From Phascolarctobacterium sp. (GTDB taxonomy: Bacteria; Bacillota; Negativicutes; Acidaminococcales; Acidaminococcaceae), in the NCBI GenBank assembly GCA_003150755.1, contig QAMT01000022.1, positions 25,767 to 89,766 of the forward strand: a stretch of 64,000 bases of DNA. The letters run 5' to 3'. Shown in pieces: positions 1-8,562 of this stretch; position 1 is the first letter of the stretch; the number at the start of each line of letters is the position of its first letter. A model generated the notes under the pieces. The model made no database searches, had not been told where the DNA came from, and saw only the letters and a program-made list of their open reading frames with translations. Both the position numbers and the translations under genes were made by a program.

Positions 1-36
1 CGAAAAACATATCAACGATCTATAATCAGATACAGC

Positions 37-75
37 AAAAAATCCTGCACAGCTTCTGCCGTGCAGGATTTTTTT
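37..75. terminator. bidirectional Rho-independent terminator
   Basis: A 14-bp perfect stem (AAAAAATCCTGCAC with its complement) closes a 10-nt loop and is flanked by A and T runs on both sides, so it can stop transcription from either direction. It lies just past the end of the minus-strand reductase gene that stops at 94 and would also end any plus-strand gene to the left of the window. Confidence 0.85.
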
Positions 76-93
76 ATTTTGCATATCAAATTT

Positions 94-624
94 TTACAGG
101 CTTTGCCCAAGGCGGAAAGCTTCATCCGGATAACCGGTTTCGGCAATAGCTTCGCGCGTCGGGCAGCCGGGCGCAAGCACTCTGCCCCTGTCCTGCCAGT
201 GCATGTAATCAGCCAGAGTTTCGTAATGCTTTGTAATGCTGCGCATTGTCAGCGGCGTATTGCTGCCAGCCGCCGCCAAAAGCACCGATTGTTTATTGTT
301 TATATCGTAGGTACGCGAATAAAAACGGTCAATCACTGTTTTAAGCTGTGCGCTGAAGACAAAATAATATACCGGCGTTACCAAGGCAATCAAATCTGCT
401 TCCATCAATTTTTGAATAGCTTCGTTTTCAATATCATCCTTATGTACGCAAGGCCCGCTCATGCCGCAGGCATCACAGCCAAGGCAGGGATGCGTATTTC
501 TGAACGCAGCGTCAAAGCGGTAAATTTCGTGTCCTTTGCTTTGCGCTCCTTCAATAAATCTGTCAGCCATTAAAAAGGTAGTGCCGTTTTTATGCGGGCT
601 GCCCGTTAAAACTACTATCTTCAT
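94..624 (-). CDS. flavodoxin-like NAD(P)H reductase with iron-sulfur flavoprotein motif
   Basis: A 176-residue protein of the NADPH-dependent FMN reductase/flavodoxin-fold family. The FMN-phosphate loop is visible near the N-terminus (TGSPHKNGTT, residues 7-16). Four cysteines at about 47, 50, 53 and 59 form the compact C-x2-C-x2-C-x5-C pattern typical of iron-sulfur flavoproteins (Isf), which move electrons between FMN and a 4Fe-4S cluster in the cytoplasm. The ATG at 624 follows a GAGGG ribosome site at good distance. The next gene upstream encodes a close paralogue carrying a signal sequence, so the two look like a duplicated pair in one operon. The substrate cannot be read from the sequence. 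Family assignment is firm; electron-transfer function is inferred from the family. Confidence 0.85.
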   Translation of the reverse strand: MKIVVLTGSPHKNGTTFLMADRFIEGAQSKGHEIYRFDAAFRNTHPCLGCDACGMSGPCVHKDDIENEAIQKLMEADLIALVTPVYYFVFSAQLKTVIDRFYSRTYDINNKQSVLLAAAGSNTPLTMRSITKHYETLADYMHWQDRGRVLAPGCPTREAIAETGYPDEAFRLGQSL

Positions 625-649
625 TTTTATCCCTCTTTTGCGTTAAACT

Positions 650-1330
650 TTAAAGGCTCATGCCAAGTCTTTTGGCCTGCTCCGGAAACTCCGTGCCTTC
701 AATCATTCTTCTCGTTCCGCAGCCATAACCCAAAACCTTGCCCATATCCTGCCAGTGCATAAATTCAACAAGCGATTCATAATGCTCAACCAAAGCGTCA
801 AACGTCCAGCCGGAGCTGTTCCACGCCGTCGCCATCAAAATGCTCTTTTTGCCGTCAAAACGGCGCAGCCTACCGTGCATACGGTCAATAACTGTTTTTA
901 TCTGTGCCGACATATCATAATAATACAGCGGCGTTACCAAAACTATTAAATCGGCAGCCAAAAGCTGCGGCATCAGTTCTTTTTCTATATCATCTTTAAA
1001 AATGCAGGGGCCGTCCATCTCGCAGGCATTGCAGCCCGTGCATGGGTGAATGTTTTTAAAAGCCGCATTAAAGCGGAAAACTTCGTGCCCTTTTTCTTCT
1101 GCCCCTTCGATAAATTTATCCGCAAGCAATGCTGATGTACCTGCTTTATGCGGACTGCCGGTAATAACTACTATTTTCATTTTTCCACTTTCTTTCTTTT
1201 CTTCACTGCTGGCCGCAGCATAGCCTGTGCCGGACGGATTGCCGTTGCCAAGCATATTCACGCCGCAGCCGCTTAAAAATAATGTAATCAGGCCAGAACA
1301 GCTTACCTTTAAAAATTCCCTGCGGTTCAT
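650..1330 (-). CDS. exported flavodoxin-like iron-sulfur reductase, Tat/lipoprotein type
   Basis: Paralogue of the downstream gene (94-624), sharing the GSPHK-GT FMN loop and the same C-x2-C-x2-C-x5-C cysteine cluster, but with about 50 extra N-terminal residues. That extension starts MNRREFLK, a twin-arginine-like motif, followed by a hydrophobic stretch ending in LFLSGC, a lipobox with Cys at residue 22. The protein is therefore predicted to be exported folded with its cofactors and lipid-anchored outside the inner membrane. A GTG six bases upstream (1336) is also in frame, but it overlaps the GAGGGG ribosome site, so ATG 1330 is preferred. The role may be extracytoplasmic reduction of small molecules; this is inference. 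Twenty-five bases separate it from the next gene. Confidence 0.82.
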   Translation of the reverse strand: MNRREFLKVSCSGLITLFLSGCGVNMLGNGNPSGTGYAAASSEEKKESGKMKIVVITGSPHKAGTSALLADKFIEGAEEKGHEVFRFNAAFKNIHPCTGCNACEMDGPCIFKDDIEKELMPQLLAADLIVLVTPLYYYDMSAQIKTVIDRMHGRLRRFDGKKSILMATAWNSSGWTFDALVEHYESLVEFMHWQDMGKVLGYGCGTRRMIEGTEFPEQAKRLGMSL

Positions 1331-1423
1331 AAGCACCCCTCTTTCTTTATTTCAATTATATAAACCGCAGCGTCAGCAAGTCCAATGCTTATTTTTATGG
1401 TCGCTCAATGCCTTTTGGTAATA

Positions 1424-1458
1424 AAAAAATCCCGCAGAAATATATCCGCAGGATTTTA
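1424..1458. terminator. hairpin, possible terminator between azlD and the reductase pair
   Basis: An imperfect inverted repeat (AAATCC.GC paired with GC.GGATTT) around a 12-nt loop lies in the gap between two minus-strand transcription units. It could end the azlCD transcript coming from the right. The stem has mismatches, so confidence is modest. Confidence 0.4.
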
Positions 1459-1536
1459 TGCTTTTTGTGTATATTAAAATTATCATTTTAAGCATTGGCG
1501 TTTTTGGTTATATTATTTTACAATTAATTTAAGAGC

Positions 1537-1866
1537 TTAAAACACTTTTTGCATCAAAAACATATATGCCAGCGTGCCTCCGGCGATGCTTAAAAGCATG
1601 CTGCGCCGCCAGAAATGGAGCGCCAGTGTCAGCGCTACGCAGATAAATTCCGGCAGCCCATGCCAGGCATTAAACGGTGCATCCTTAAGGCTGTACACAA
1701 CAAGCATGCCTGTAACGGCATAAGGCAGCACCTTGCCGAGATAATTTACAAAGGGCGGAATCTTCCTGCCGCCGCTGAAAATAATAAACGGCAGGCTGCG
1801 CGTCAGCACCGTTGCCAGTACAATAACAGCAATCATAACCGCGCTTTGCCAGATTGTCATCGTCAT
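1537..1866 (-). CDS. azlD: branched-chain amino acid export subunit AzlD
   Basis: A 109-residue, very hydrophobic protein with three to four membrane segments and the early motif TVLTRSLPF characteristic of AzlD. AzlD works with AzlC as a two-part exporter for branched-chain amino acids and toxic analogues (4-azaleucine resistance). Its start codon overlaps the azlC stop by four bases (ATGA), so the pair is translationally coupled. The length fits the family. No nearby regulator of the AzlB/Lrp type is visible. Confidence 0.9.
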   Translation of the reverse strand: MTMTIWQSAVMIAVIVLATVLTRSLPFIIFSGGRKIPPFVNYLGKVLPYAVTGMLVVYSLKDAPFNAWHGLPEFICVALTLALHFWRRSMLLSIAGGTLAYMFLMQKVF

Positions 1867-2558
1867 GCGCGCATCCTCCTTCTAATCACTGCAAAAATGG
1901 CCAATATCAAAAGCATCGAAGGTATCATAAAATTTTCCGTTCCAAACAAAAACAGGCATACTGCCGAAGCCGCAAGGCCGGTCAGCGCTGCGCCGTGTGC
2001 ATCGGCGTTAAGCCACTGTTCAGCAAAAATTACAATAAACAATGCAGGCAGTACAAACGCAATGCCTTCGGTCGGAAAATCCAGCGCGCTGCCGATAAAC
2101 GCTCCCAGCGTTGCGCCCGCAACCCAGTAAAAATGGTTCATCAGCGTAACAAAAAACATAAACCAGCCCTGGTCAATGCCTTCCGGCGCTTTGGTCATGC
2201 TGTTAATGGCGAAGCTTTCATCGCACATGCCAAAAATAAGATATAGTTTTTTCCAGCCGGTATTGCTGTATGGCTTTAACATTGATATTGCATAAAACAA
2301 ATGGCGCGCATTAAGCATAAACGCCGTCAAAAAAGCGCCAAGCGGCGCAAACGGCCCCAGTAAAAGATTGATTGAAACAAATTCTACCGAGCCGGCAAAA
2401 ATCAAAAGGCTCATCAAAAACGGATAAAGCGGCGAAAAGCCTTCGCTGACCATTAAAAATCCGTAGGATGCTCCAAGAAAAATAAAACTTGCACCTATTG
2501 GCACTGTATAAGGAAAAGCTGCTTTAAATGCTTTTGTTTTAACACCCAAACAAATCAT
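1863..2558 (-). CDS. azlC: branched-chain amino acid permease AzlC
   Basis: A 231-residue AzlC-family membrane protein with the family signature of an early PIGASFIFLGASYGF segment and a central NARHLFYA motif. It is the large subunit of the azlCD exporter. Start choice is uncertain: the ATG at 2558 is only about one base after an AGGAG ribosome site, while the TTG at 2549 sits eight bases after it and would be a better-spaced start, three codons shorter. It overlaps azlD by four bases. Confidence 0.9.
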   Translation of the reverse strand: MICLGVKTKAFKAAFPYTVPIGASFIFLGASYGFLMVSEGFSPLYPFLMSLLIFAGSVEFVSINLLLGPFAPLGAFLTAFMLNARHLFYAISMLKPYSNTGWKKLYLIFGMCDESFAINSMTKAPEGIDQGWFMFFVTLMNHFYWVAGATLGAFIGSALDFPTEGIAFVLPALFIVIFAEQWLNADAHGAALTGLAASAVCLFLFGTENFMIPSMLLILAIFAVIRRRMRA

Positions 2559-2756
2559 GCTCCTAAAATTACCAAGTTTAACCCAGCGGCGGTTTAATTT
2601 GCCTGCTAATATTGCTATAATAAAAGCAGAAGCAACTATAAACCTGTATTATAGCCGCTGTTTATTATTTTAACTAACCTGCCGTAAAGTGTCAAACTCC
2701 GGCAGCAGAGATTTTTCAATTTTGTTAATTTTCATAATTTTGAAGGAGGCCATAAT

Positions 2757-3761
2757 ATGACTACTGAAAAACCAATCCCCGGCACCGGAGGCAACCATTA
2801 TATCCCGTATGCCCAGCGCAGCGGCGCAGAATCCGTTGTTTATTTTACGCGCGATTTATCAGCAGAAGGCCTGCTGAAAATTTTTAAACGCATCAGCCAG
2901 AACCTCACCGGCAAGGTTGCTATTAAACTGCACACCGGCGAGCCGCACGGGCCTAACATTATCCCACGCCCGTGGGTTAAAAATTTAATTGAAAAAGCCC
3001 TGCCCGGCGCAAAAATTGTTGAAACCAACGCTTATTACGAAGGCGGGCGCGACACAACCGAAAAACACCGCGCCACCATTGCCCTTAACGGTTGGGATTT
3101 TTGCCCGGTAGACATTATGGATGAAGACGGCAGTGCTGTACTGCCTGTAAAAGATGCCAAATGGTTTACGGAAATGCACGTCGGCAAAAACCTGCTTAAC
3201 TATGATTCGCTGTTTGTGCTGACGCACTTTAAAGGCCATGTGCAGGGCGGCTTCGGCGGCAGCGATAAAAATATCGGCATCGGCTGCGCTGACGGACGCA
3301 TCGGCAAAGCGATGATTCATACCACGCCAGGCTCTACCAACCAGTGGGATATTGCCAAAGAAGAATTTATGGAAAGGATGACAGAATCTTCCAAAGCAGT
3401 TGTAGACCATTTCGGCAAAAACATTGCTTTTGTTAACGTAATGCGCAATATGTCTGTATCGTGCGACTGCGAAGGCACCGCTGCCGCGCCAGTAGTAACG
3501 CCTAACGTCGGCATTCTTGCCTCGCTGGATATTCTTGCTATTGACCAGGCAAGCGTTGACCTTATTTACGCCATGAACGAAGATGACCGCAAAGCGCTGG
3601 TAGAACGCATGGAAAGCCGCCATGGGCTGCGCCAGCTTACTTACATGAAGGAGCTGCGCATGGGCAACGACAAATATAAACTCATCGACATCGACAACGG
3701 CGATAAAGAAATTACCCTTGCCGAAGCCGTAAAGGACGTTGTACCGTTTAAGGCAGAATAA
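2757..3761 (+). CDS. DUF362 domain protein
   Basis: A 334-residue protein of the DUF362 family. Visible family features are the early segment with KVAIKLHTGEPHGPN, the central LTHFKGHVQGGFGGSDKNIGIG block, and the late ILASLDILAIDQASVDLI block. Many DUF362 proteins carry ferredoxin domains; this one has only a short C-x-C near residue 238 (MSVSCDCEG) and no full 2[4Fe-4S] motif. The biochemical role of the family is not established. A strong GGAGG ribosome site precedes ATG 2757. It is followed by a clear terminator, so it is monocistronic. Confidence 0.85.
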   Translation: MTTEKPIPGTGGNHYIPYAQRSGAESVVYFTRDLSAEGLLKIFKRISQNLTGKVAIKLHTGEPHGPNIIPRPWVKNLIEKALPGAKIVETNAYYEGGRDTTEKHRATIALNGWDFCPVDIMDEDGSAVLPVKDAKWFTEMHVGKNLLNYDSLFVLTHFKGHVQGGFGGSDKNIGIGCADGRIGKAMIHTTPGSTNQWDIAKEEFMERMTESSKAVVDHFGKNIAFVNVMRNMSVSCDCEGTAAAPVVTPNVGILASLDILAIDQASVDLIYAMNEDDRKALVERMESRHGLRQLTYMKELRMGNDKYKLIDIDNGDKEITLAEAVKDVVPFKAE

Positions 3762-3776
3762 AATAATATCATTTCA

Positions 3777-3823
3777 GCCGCTTACTGCTTACTTTTTTAG
3801 TATGCTTAAGCGGCTTTTTTATT
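3777..3823 (+). terminator. Rho-independent terminator after DUF362 gene
   Basis: GCCGCTTA pairs perfectly with TAAGCGGC across a 21-nt loop and is followed at once by a run of six T. It lies 16 bases after the stop codon of the DUF362 gene. Confidence 0.85.
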
Positions 3824-3961
3824 TATAAATTATTAAATAATATCCTTAATTTTTATTAATACTACTTCATTTGCCTTAGTTTAATTTTGTCATATTTTTA
3901 ATATTTTAACAATAAAATCACTTATTTTTATTATAAATTTTTAAAATTATACCTCTATCTT

Positions 3962-3990
3962 TTGACTAAATTTCAAAAAACGATTATGAT
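3962..3990 (+). promoter_or_regulatory. sigma-A type promoter for threonine aldolase/symporter operon
   Basis: TTGACT (3962-3967) and TATGAT (3985-3990) are separated by exactly 17 bases in a very AT-rich region, 44 bases before the aldolase start codon. The rest of the 3824-4020 gap is AT-rich and holds nothing else recognisable. Confidence 0.75.
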
Positions 3991-4033
3991 AAAATTAGTA
4001 TTTTTTTATTTTTAAAAATAAGGAGTGAAAGTT

Positions 4034-5074
4034 ATGGTTGATTTACGCAGTGATACTTTGACCTTACCGGATAAGGAAATGCTTGAAACTATTTTGACTG
4101 CCCGGCTTGGAGATGACGGTCGTGTTGATGCTTCCGGACGCGGCGAAGACCTTACTGTCAACGAACTGGAAGACCTGGCAGCAGAATTTACCGGCAAGGA
4201 AGCCGCCCTTTTATGCCCTACCGGAACTATGGGAAATTCCTGCGGCGTGCTTTCATGGGCCAAAAGCGGCGACAAAATTTTAGTACACGAACAGCAGCAT
4301 TTACTTTTAACTGAAAAATTTTTATTTGATGAAGGCTTCTGCCGGATGCAGCCTGTCAAATATAAGTTCAACAAAAATGAAACACCTGATTTAAAAAATA
4401 TGGAAGAACTGCTTGCCAGCTCAGGCGCTAAACTTATCTGCCTGGAAAATACCCATAACTTTTCCGGCGGTTATTGCATTCCGGTTGAAGAAATGCAAAA
4501 AATACGCCAGCTTGCCGACCGTTATGGTGCGCATATACACATGGACGGCGCCCGGCTTTTCCATGCAGCGGCTGCGATGAATGTGCCGGTACGGGAAATA
4601 ACACAATACGTAGACAGCGTAATGTTTTGTATTTCCAAAGGATTGGGAGCACCGGTCGGTTCTTTGCTATGCAGCACCAAAACACAAATTGCCAAAGCCA
4701 GGGATATCCGTAAAATCTTAGGCGGAGGCATGCGCCAGGCCGGCATAATTGCTGCCTGCGGCATCTATGCTTTACAGCATAACGTAACCCGTTTAAAAGA
4801 AGACATAGAAAACGCAAAACTTGCAGCCGAATTATTGCGCGGCAAACTGCAAAACCTGGTATTGCAGGCAGAAGTACAGAGCAACATCGTTGTTCTTGAT
4901 TTGTGCAATACCAAAACCACTCCGGCGCAGTTCTGCCAGATGGCAGAAGCACATGGGCTCTTAATCCGCCCGGTGCTTTCACACTGCATAAGGCTGGTAT
5001 TTTATAAAGGAATTACAGCAGATGATGCCAAAAAAGCAGCTGCTATCATACTTGACCTGGATAAACAATTATAA
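4034..5074 (+). CDS. ltaE: low-specificity L-threonine aldolase
   Basis: A 346-residue PLP-dependent fold-type I enzyme that cleaves L-threonine/L-allo-threonine to glycine and acetaldehyde in the cytoplasm. The N-terminus MVDLRSDTLTLP is the family signature. The PLP lysine sits in SKGLGAPVGS (about residue 202), and the HMDGARLFHA block supplies the PLP-contacting Asp and Arg. A GTG nine bases upstream (4025) is in frame but overlaps the AAGGAG ribosome site, so ATG 4034 is chosen. The symporter gene follows after 15 bases, suggesting a two-gene operon for amino acid uptake and use. Confidence 0.93.
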   Translation: MVDLRSDTLTLPDKEMLETILTARLGDDGRVDASGRGEDLTVNELEDLAAEFTGKEAALLCPTGTMGNSCGVLSWAKSGDKILVHEQQHLLLTEKFLFDEGFCRMQPVKYKFNKNETPDLKNMEELLASSGAKLICLENTHNFSGGYCIPVEEMQKIRQLADRYGAHIHMDGARLFHAAAAMNVPVREITQYVDSVMFCISKGLGAPVGSLLCSTKTQIAKARDIRKILGGGMRQAGIIAACGIYALQHNVTRLKEDIENAKLAAELLRGKLQNLVLQAEVQSNIVVLDLCNTKTTPAQFCQMAEAHGLLIRPVLSHCIRLVFYKGITADDAKKAAAIILDLDKQL

Positions 5075-5089
5075 TCAGAGGTGAATGAC

Positions 5090-6313
5090 ATGACCATTGC
5101 CGGACGGAAAATAGGCTTAACTACACAAATTTTTATTGCCATGATTTTAGGCTCTGTCTTTGGCCTGGCTTTCAGCCAGCTTGCCATGGATATGGAATTT
5201 ATCGGCACAATCTGGCTGAACTGCATTAAAATGATTGTTGTGCCGATGGTACTTTTCACGATTATTACAGGCATTGTTTCCCAAAACGATATTAAATCTT
5301 TAGGGCGCATTACCGTAAGAATTATACTTTACTATATTATAACAACTATTATCGCCAGCTTAATCGGCCTTGGCGTTTCTTATGTTTTGCAGCCGGGCGA
5401 TTTTGCTAACTTTACCGGTCTGCAATCCAAAGAAGTAACAAAAGCTGCTGCTGATTTCAGCATCGCCAAATTCTTTACGGATATGTTTTCCGCCAATATG
5501 TTTGAAACCTTCCATAAAGGCAATATCATCCAAACCCTTATTATTGCCATCATGATTTCCATCGCAACTTTGCGCATTGCAGACGAAAGTACCAAAAGCA
5601 CCTTGATTAAAGGCTTTAATGCCGTTAATGCCATGGTCTTTTCGTTAATCAAAATGATTATGGAAGCTTCCCCTATCGGCGTATTCTTTTTAATGGGCAG
5701 CTCCTTTGGTGAATACGGGCTCAGCATTTTTACCGGCATGGCTTCTTTGCTGGGCACTTATTACATTGCCTGCCTGATACAGGCTGTTGTAATTTACGGC
5801 GGCCTGTTATGGGTTTCTGCCGGCATCAGCCCGTTCAGATTTTTAAAAGATACTGCGGAACTGTGGATTTATACCATTACAACTTGCAGCAGCGTTGCAG
5901 CAATTCCTATTACTATTAAAGTTGCCAAAGAAAAATTTAACGTTCCGGACAGCATTTCGGCCTATACCACTTCACTGGGCACGCAGCTTAACTCCGATGG
6001 CAGCGTTATTTTATACGCCTGTGTTTTATCCTTCATCGGACAGGTTACCGGCACAGCCTTTGATTTTGGCACCATGCTGCAAATAATCCTGCTTTCGGCG
6101 ATTATCTCCAACGGCGGCGGCGGTATTCCCGGCAGCGGCATTGTAAAACTGTTTATCATGGTTGAAGCCTTCGGCCTCCCGACTGAAATCGTCGGTATCA
6201 TCGCAGCCTTCTATCATGTATTTGATTTGGGCACAACTACCAACAACTGCCTGGGCGACCTGGCCGGTACAATCTTTGTTTCCAAGCTGGAAGAAAAAGC
6301 CAAAAGCGCTTAG
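5090..6313 (+). CDS. dicarboxylate/amino acid:cation symporter (DAACS family)
   Basis: About 407 residues with eight predicted membrane segments and two re-entrant loops typical of the glutamate/aspartate/serine-threonine symporter family. The serine-rich HP1 region reads TTCSSVAAIPIT and the HP2 region reads NGGGGIPGSG. It imports an amino acid or C4-dicarboxylate with Na+ or H+. Pairing with threonine aldolase suggests a threonine or serine transporter, which is inference. Start at ATG 5090 follows an AGAGGTG site; the GTG at 5081 lies within that site. A terminator follows at 6347. Confidence 0.9.
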   Translation: MTIAGRKIGLTTQIFIAMILGSVFGLAFSQLAMDMEFIGTIWLNCIKMIVVPMVLFTIITGIVSQNDIKSLGRITVRIILYYIITTIIASLIGLGVSYVLQPGDFANFTGLQSKEVTKAAADFSIAKFFTDMFSANMFETFHKGNIIQTLIIAIMISIATLRIADESTKSTLIKGFNAVNAMVFSLIKMIMEASPIGVFFLMGSSFGEYGLSIFTGMASLLGTYYIACLIQAVVIYGGLLWVSAGISPFRFLKDTAELWIYTITTCSSVAAIPITIKVAKEKFNVPDSISAYTTSLGTQLNSDGSVILYACVLSFIGQVTGTAFDFGTMLQIILLSAIISNGGGGIPGSGIVKLFIMVEAFGLPTEIVGIIAAFYHVFDLGTTTNNCLGDLAGTIFVSKLEEKAKSA

Positions 6314-6346
6314 CCGCGATTTAAAATTCAAACAGCATAATATGCC

Positions 6347-6380
6347 AAAAGCTCCTGTACAATAATACAGGAGCTTTTTA
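6347..6380 (+). terminator. Rho-independent terminator after the symporter
   Basis: AAAAGCTCCTGTA pairs with TACAGGAGCTTTT around a six-base loop, with a T run following. It lies 33 bases past the stop codon. The A run at its left side would also let it act on the minus strand, where the tRNA transcript arrives. Confidence 0.85.
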
Positions 6381-6422
6381 ATAATAAAGCACTGCCGTTG
6401 CATCAGGCAGTGCATAAATTCA

Positions 6423-6510
<88 letters not shown>

Positions 6511-6695
6511 ATATACTGTTTTTAAAAATGGTAAAAACCCAGTAAAATCATTATACTATTAAATTCGTTGTTTGCCAAGATTTGTATTTTAAAAAATTAA
6601 AATAACCAAAATTGTAACATCAAAAAAATCATAGCAAATCATTTCAAAACATTTGACATCTTAATAAGCTGTCAATAAGCTGTATAAGTAAAGGG

Positions 6696-6727
6696 AAAAA
6701 TAGCACTGAATTAAGTGCTATTTTTTT
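6696..6727. terminator. bidirectional terminator
   Basis: AAAAATAGCACT pairs with AGTGCTATTTTT around a six-base loop, with T runs on the plus side and A runs on the other. No adjacent plus-strand gene is seen, so it may be left from rearrangement. Confidence 0.75.
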
Positions 6728-6864
6728 ATTATAAAATTACTTATAATAGCATTCTAAAGTTTTTTGTCAGTATACACTCAAAAATTTATCTATTACTACC
6801 CATCCATTGTACAATCAAATCCAACAACGTAATTTGTTATTTTTATTATTATACCCTCATACAC

Positions 6865-6897
6865 TAAAAAAAGAACTCCCATAAAAGAATGGGAGTT
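6865..6897 (-). terminator. terminator of the nucleotidyltransferase operon
   Basis: AACTCCCAT pairs perfectly with ATGGGAGTT across a six-base loop. On the minus strand it is followed by a run of T, and it lies nine bases past the nucleotidyltransferase stop codon. Confidence 0.8.
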
Positions 6898-6906
6898 TCC
6901 CTACAT

Positions 6907-7716
6907 TTATAAACTATCTTCAATTTCGTTTATTTTGCATCTAATTTTAGAATTTTCTTTTAAAAATCTTTTAATATACTTTTGTCTCTCTAAAATATTA
7001 TCGCCTTCTACTTTTTGGTCATCACTTAATAAAAATACTATTTGTTGAAGTTCTTTATCTTTATTCAACAAATCAATAATTTTATCTTCTAGTTCAGAAG
7101 CAGTATATTTTCTAGATTTTTCTTCTAAAATAGCTACTATATTATTATTATAATCCTGCAAGTATTTTTCTACTCTCTCATAAATTTCTTTTACAACATC
7201 ATAACATAAATTAACTTGAGCTTGTTCTTCTAAATATTTTTTATCAATTTCATTAAAATGTGTAAGCATTAAATATTCTGTCCACTCAGAACTATCATTC
7301 CAATACTTAACAGCTGATGCTCTATCAATAATTATGTCTTCAACTCCTATTAACTTTACTTCGCCAAATGGGGTTTCAACAACAGTTACTTTATTTTCAT
7401 CTCCAACCAACGGACCTTTTGGAAATTCTATTATAACAGAAGTATTTTCATGATACCAAATACCATCTTCATTTTTAAAGCCTAAATTAGTCATCACTAA
7501 ATTTATATTATGATTATCTTTAGCAATAAAATCTAAATCTTTAGTCATGTAACTTGCTGCACTATAAAATTCAACAGCAGAGCCGCCAACCACAGTAACT
7601 TCATTAGCAAATTTTTTCATTTCAGTTTGTATTGCGGCAGCAATGGATAAACGTTCTTCTAATGGATTGTTAACATACTTTTCATTAATTTCTTTAATAA
7701 TATTACGTTCTAACAT
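6907..7716 (-). CDS. AbiEii/DUF6036-like nucleotidyltransferase
   Basis: A 269-residue protein whose N-terminal half carries the nucleotidyltransferase signature VVGGSAVEFY (residues 42-51) followed by TKDLDF (58-63), the G-G/S and D-x-D metal-binding pair. A conserved LIGVEDIIIDR block near residue 125 matches the third acidic position in this fold. The C-terminal part is charged and probably helical. Such stand-alone enzymes are often the toxin half of AbiE-like (type IV) toxin-antitoxin pairs, which transfer nucleotides to tRNA. The upstream 72-residue gene overlaps its start by seven bases and may be the partner. Fold assignment is good; the toxin role is inference. Confidence 0.7.
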   Translation of the reverse strand: MLERNIIKEINEKYVNNPLEERLSIAAAIQTEMKKFANEVTVVGGSAVEFYSAASYMTKDLDFIAKDNHNINLVMTNLGFKNEDGIWYHENTSVIIEFPKGPLVGDENKVTVVETPFGEVKLIGVEDIIIDRASAVKYWNDSSEWTEYLMLTHFNEIDKKYLEEQAQVNLCYDVVKEIYERVEKYLQDYNNNIVAILEEKSRKYTASELEDKIIDLLNKDKELQQIVFLLSDDQKVEGDNILERQKYIKRFLKENSKIRCKINEIEDSL

Positions 7717-7928
7717 ATACTATAATACCCATTTCCTACCTTTTTAAATCTTCCTGTTCTTAAAGCATCTTCCCAAGCTTTTTTACAAGCAAATGCTAAA
7801 GCACGACGTTCAGCGAAACTACGTGATTTAATTTGACGTTCTCTATTGCGCGGTCTTAATTGTGGTGGTGTCAGTTTTAAAATATTCCTACGTTCTTCGA
7901 GCCAATCTTCCATAATAACGCGCTTCAT
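7710..7928 (-). CDS. small basic protein, possible partner of the nucleotidyltransferase
   Basis: A 72-residue, strongly basic protein (many Arg/Lys, central RPRNRERQIKSRSFAERRA) with no domain I recognise. AAGGTG lies at good distance before ATG 7928. It overlaps the start of the nucleotidyltransferase gene by seven bases, so the two are translationally coupled, the usual arrangement of antitoxin-toxin or regulator-enzyme pairs. A nucleic-acid-binding role is suggested by charge only. Confidence 0.55.
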   Translation of the reverse strand: MKRVIMEDWLEERRNILKLTPPQLRPRNRERQIKSRSFAERRALAFACKKAWEDALRTGRFKKVGNGYYSIC

Positions 7929-8024
7929 ACTATAATCACCTTCCCATATAATAAATTAAAAATTATTCATTATTTATATTTTTGTACGACTTTAATAGCA
8001 TTTAATGCATACTATAATAATGCA

Positions 8025-8324
8025 TTAGAACTCTTCATTAGTCAAAGCATTTCTAAATTTATATAACTCGCCACGCCATTGCGGTAACTTATAATATAAA
8101 TCCAAAACTTCTTCTTTACTGATATTTTGTTCTTTCATAAAATGTTTAATTAAAGCTGAATAACATTCTTAAAAAAACCTAAAAAATAAAGTTTATGCTT
8201 TTCTTCCGAATATGGAATTTTTAAAAATTGCTACCATGGTCTGATAAGGTAATTCGTTTATTGTCCTGATTGATGAACGTACTTGACAGGCATGTGATGC
8301 AGAAAAATAAATTTGTTTGCTCAC
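8025..8324 (-). pseudogene. decayed copy of the 101-residue protein at 18915-19220
   Basis: The whole stretch aligns base for base with the intact gene at 18915-19220 on the same strand, including the shared promoter-like region just upstream (TATAGCAATTTAATATT). Here the start is GTG instead of ATG, a one-base deletion near 8172 puts a TAA in frame in the FLGFFEEC segment, and five bases are missing near 8222. The product would be truncated and frameshifted. It shows that this region and the 19-kb region share ancestry through duplication or acquisition of related elements. Confidence 0.8.
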
Positions 8325-8562
8325 AATCCCACCCCTTCCTTACCTATCTATTTATATATTATAGCAATTTAATATTGAAAGCAAACTAAATTTTCAGCTA
8401 CAATCTTGATACTTCATTTCTTCACAAAAACCAAAAAACGCCGGCGAACCGTACCGATGTTTTTGGCATATTTGTATCTGTAAAAAGATAGAACAATGCC
8501 ACAAAAAGTGGCATGGAAAATGTTTTACATAAAATATGGCTAAATGTCAAGTGCAAAAAAAT
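8325..8562. other. intergenic gap
   Basis: Holds the promoter-like sequence of the decayed gene (TATAAT on the minus strand near 8355-8365) and a small hairpin ATGCCAC-AAAAA-GTGGCAT at 8494-8512 that may end the DUF4143 transcript. Nothing else is seen. Confidence 0.4.

Larger units (their letters stand above)
6511..6906. other. AT-rich gap marking the start of accessory DNA
   Basis: Nearly 400 bases with no credible gene. It contains two terminator hairpins (6696-6727 and 6865-6897, listed separately) and otherwise only AT-rich sequence. The change from housekeeping to accessory genes occurs here. Confidence 0.5.

Noticed and set aside
2985..3623. 212-residue minus-strand reading frame opposite the DUF362 gene
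   Set aside because: Antisense shadow without ribosome site; the plus-strand gene has all family motifs.
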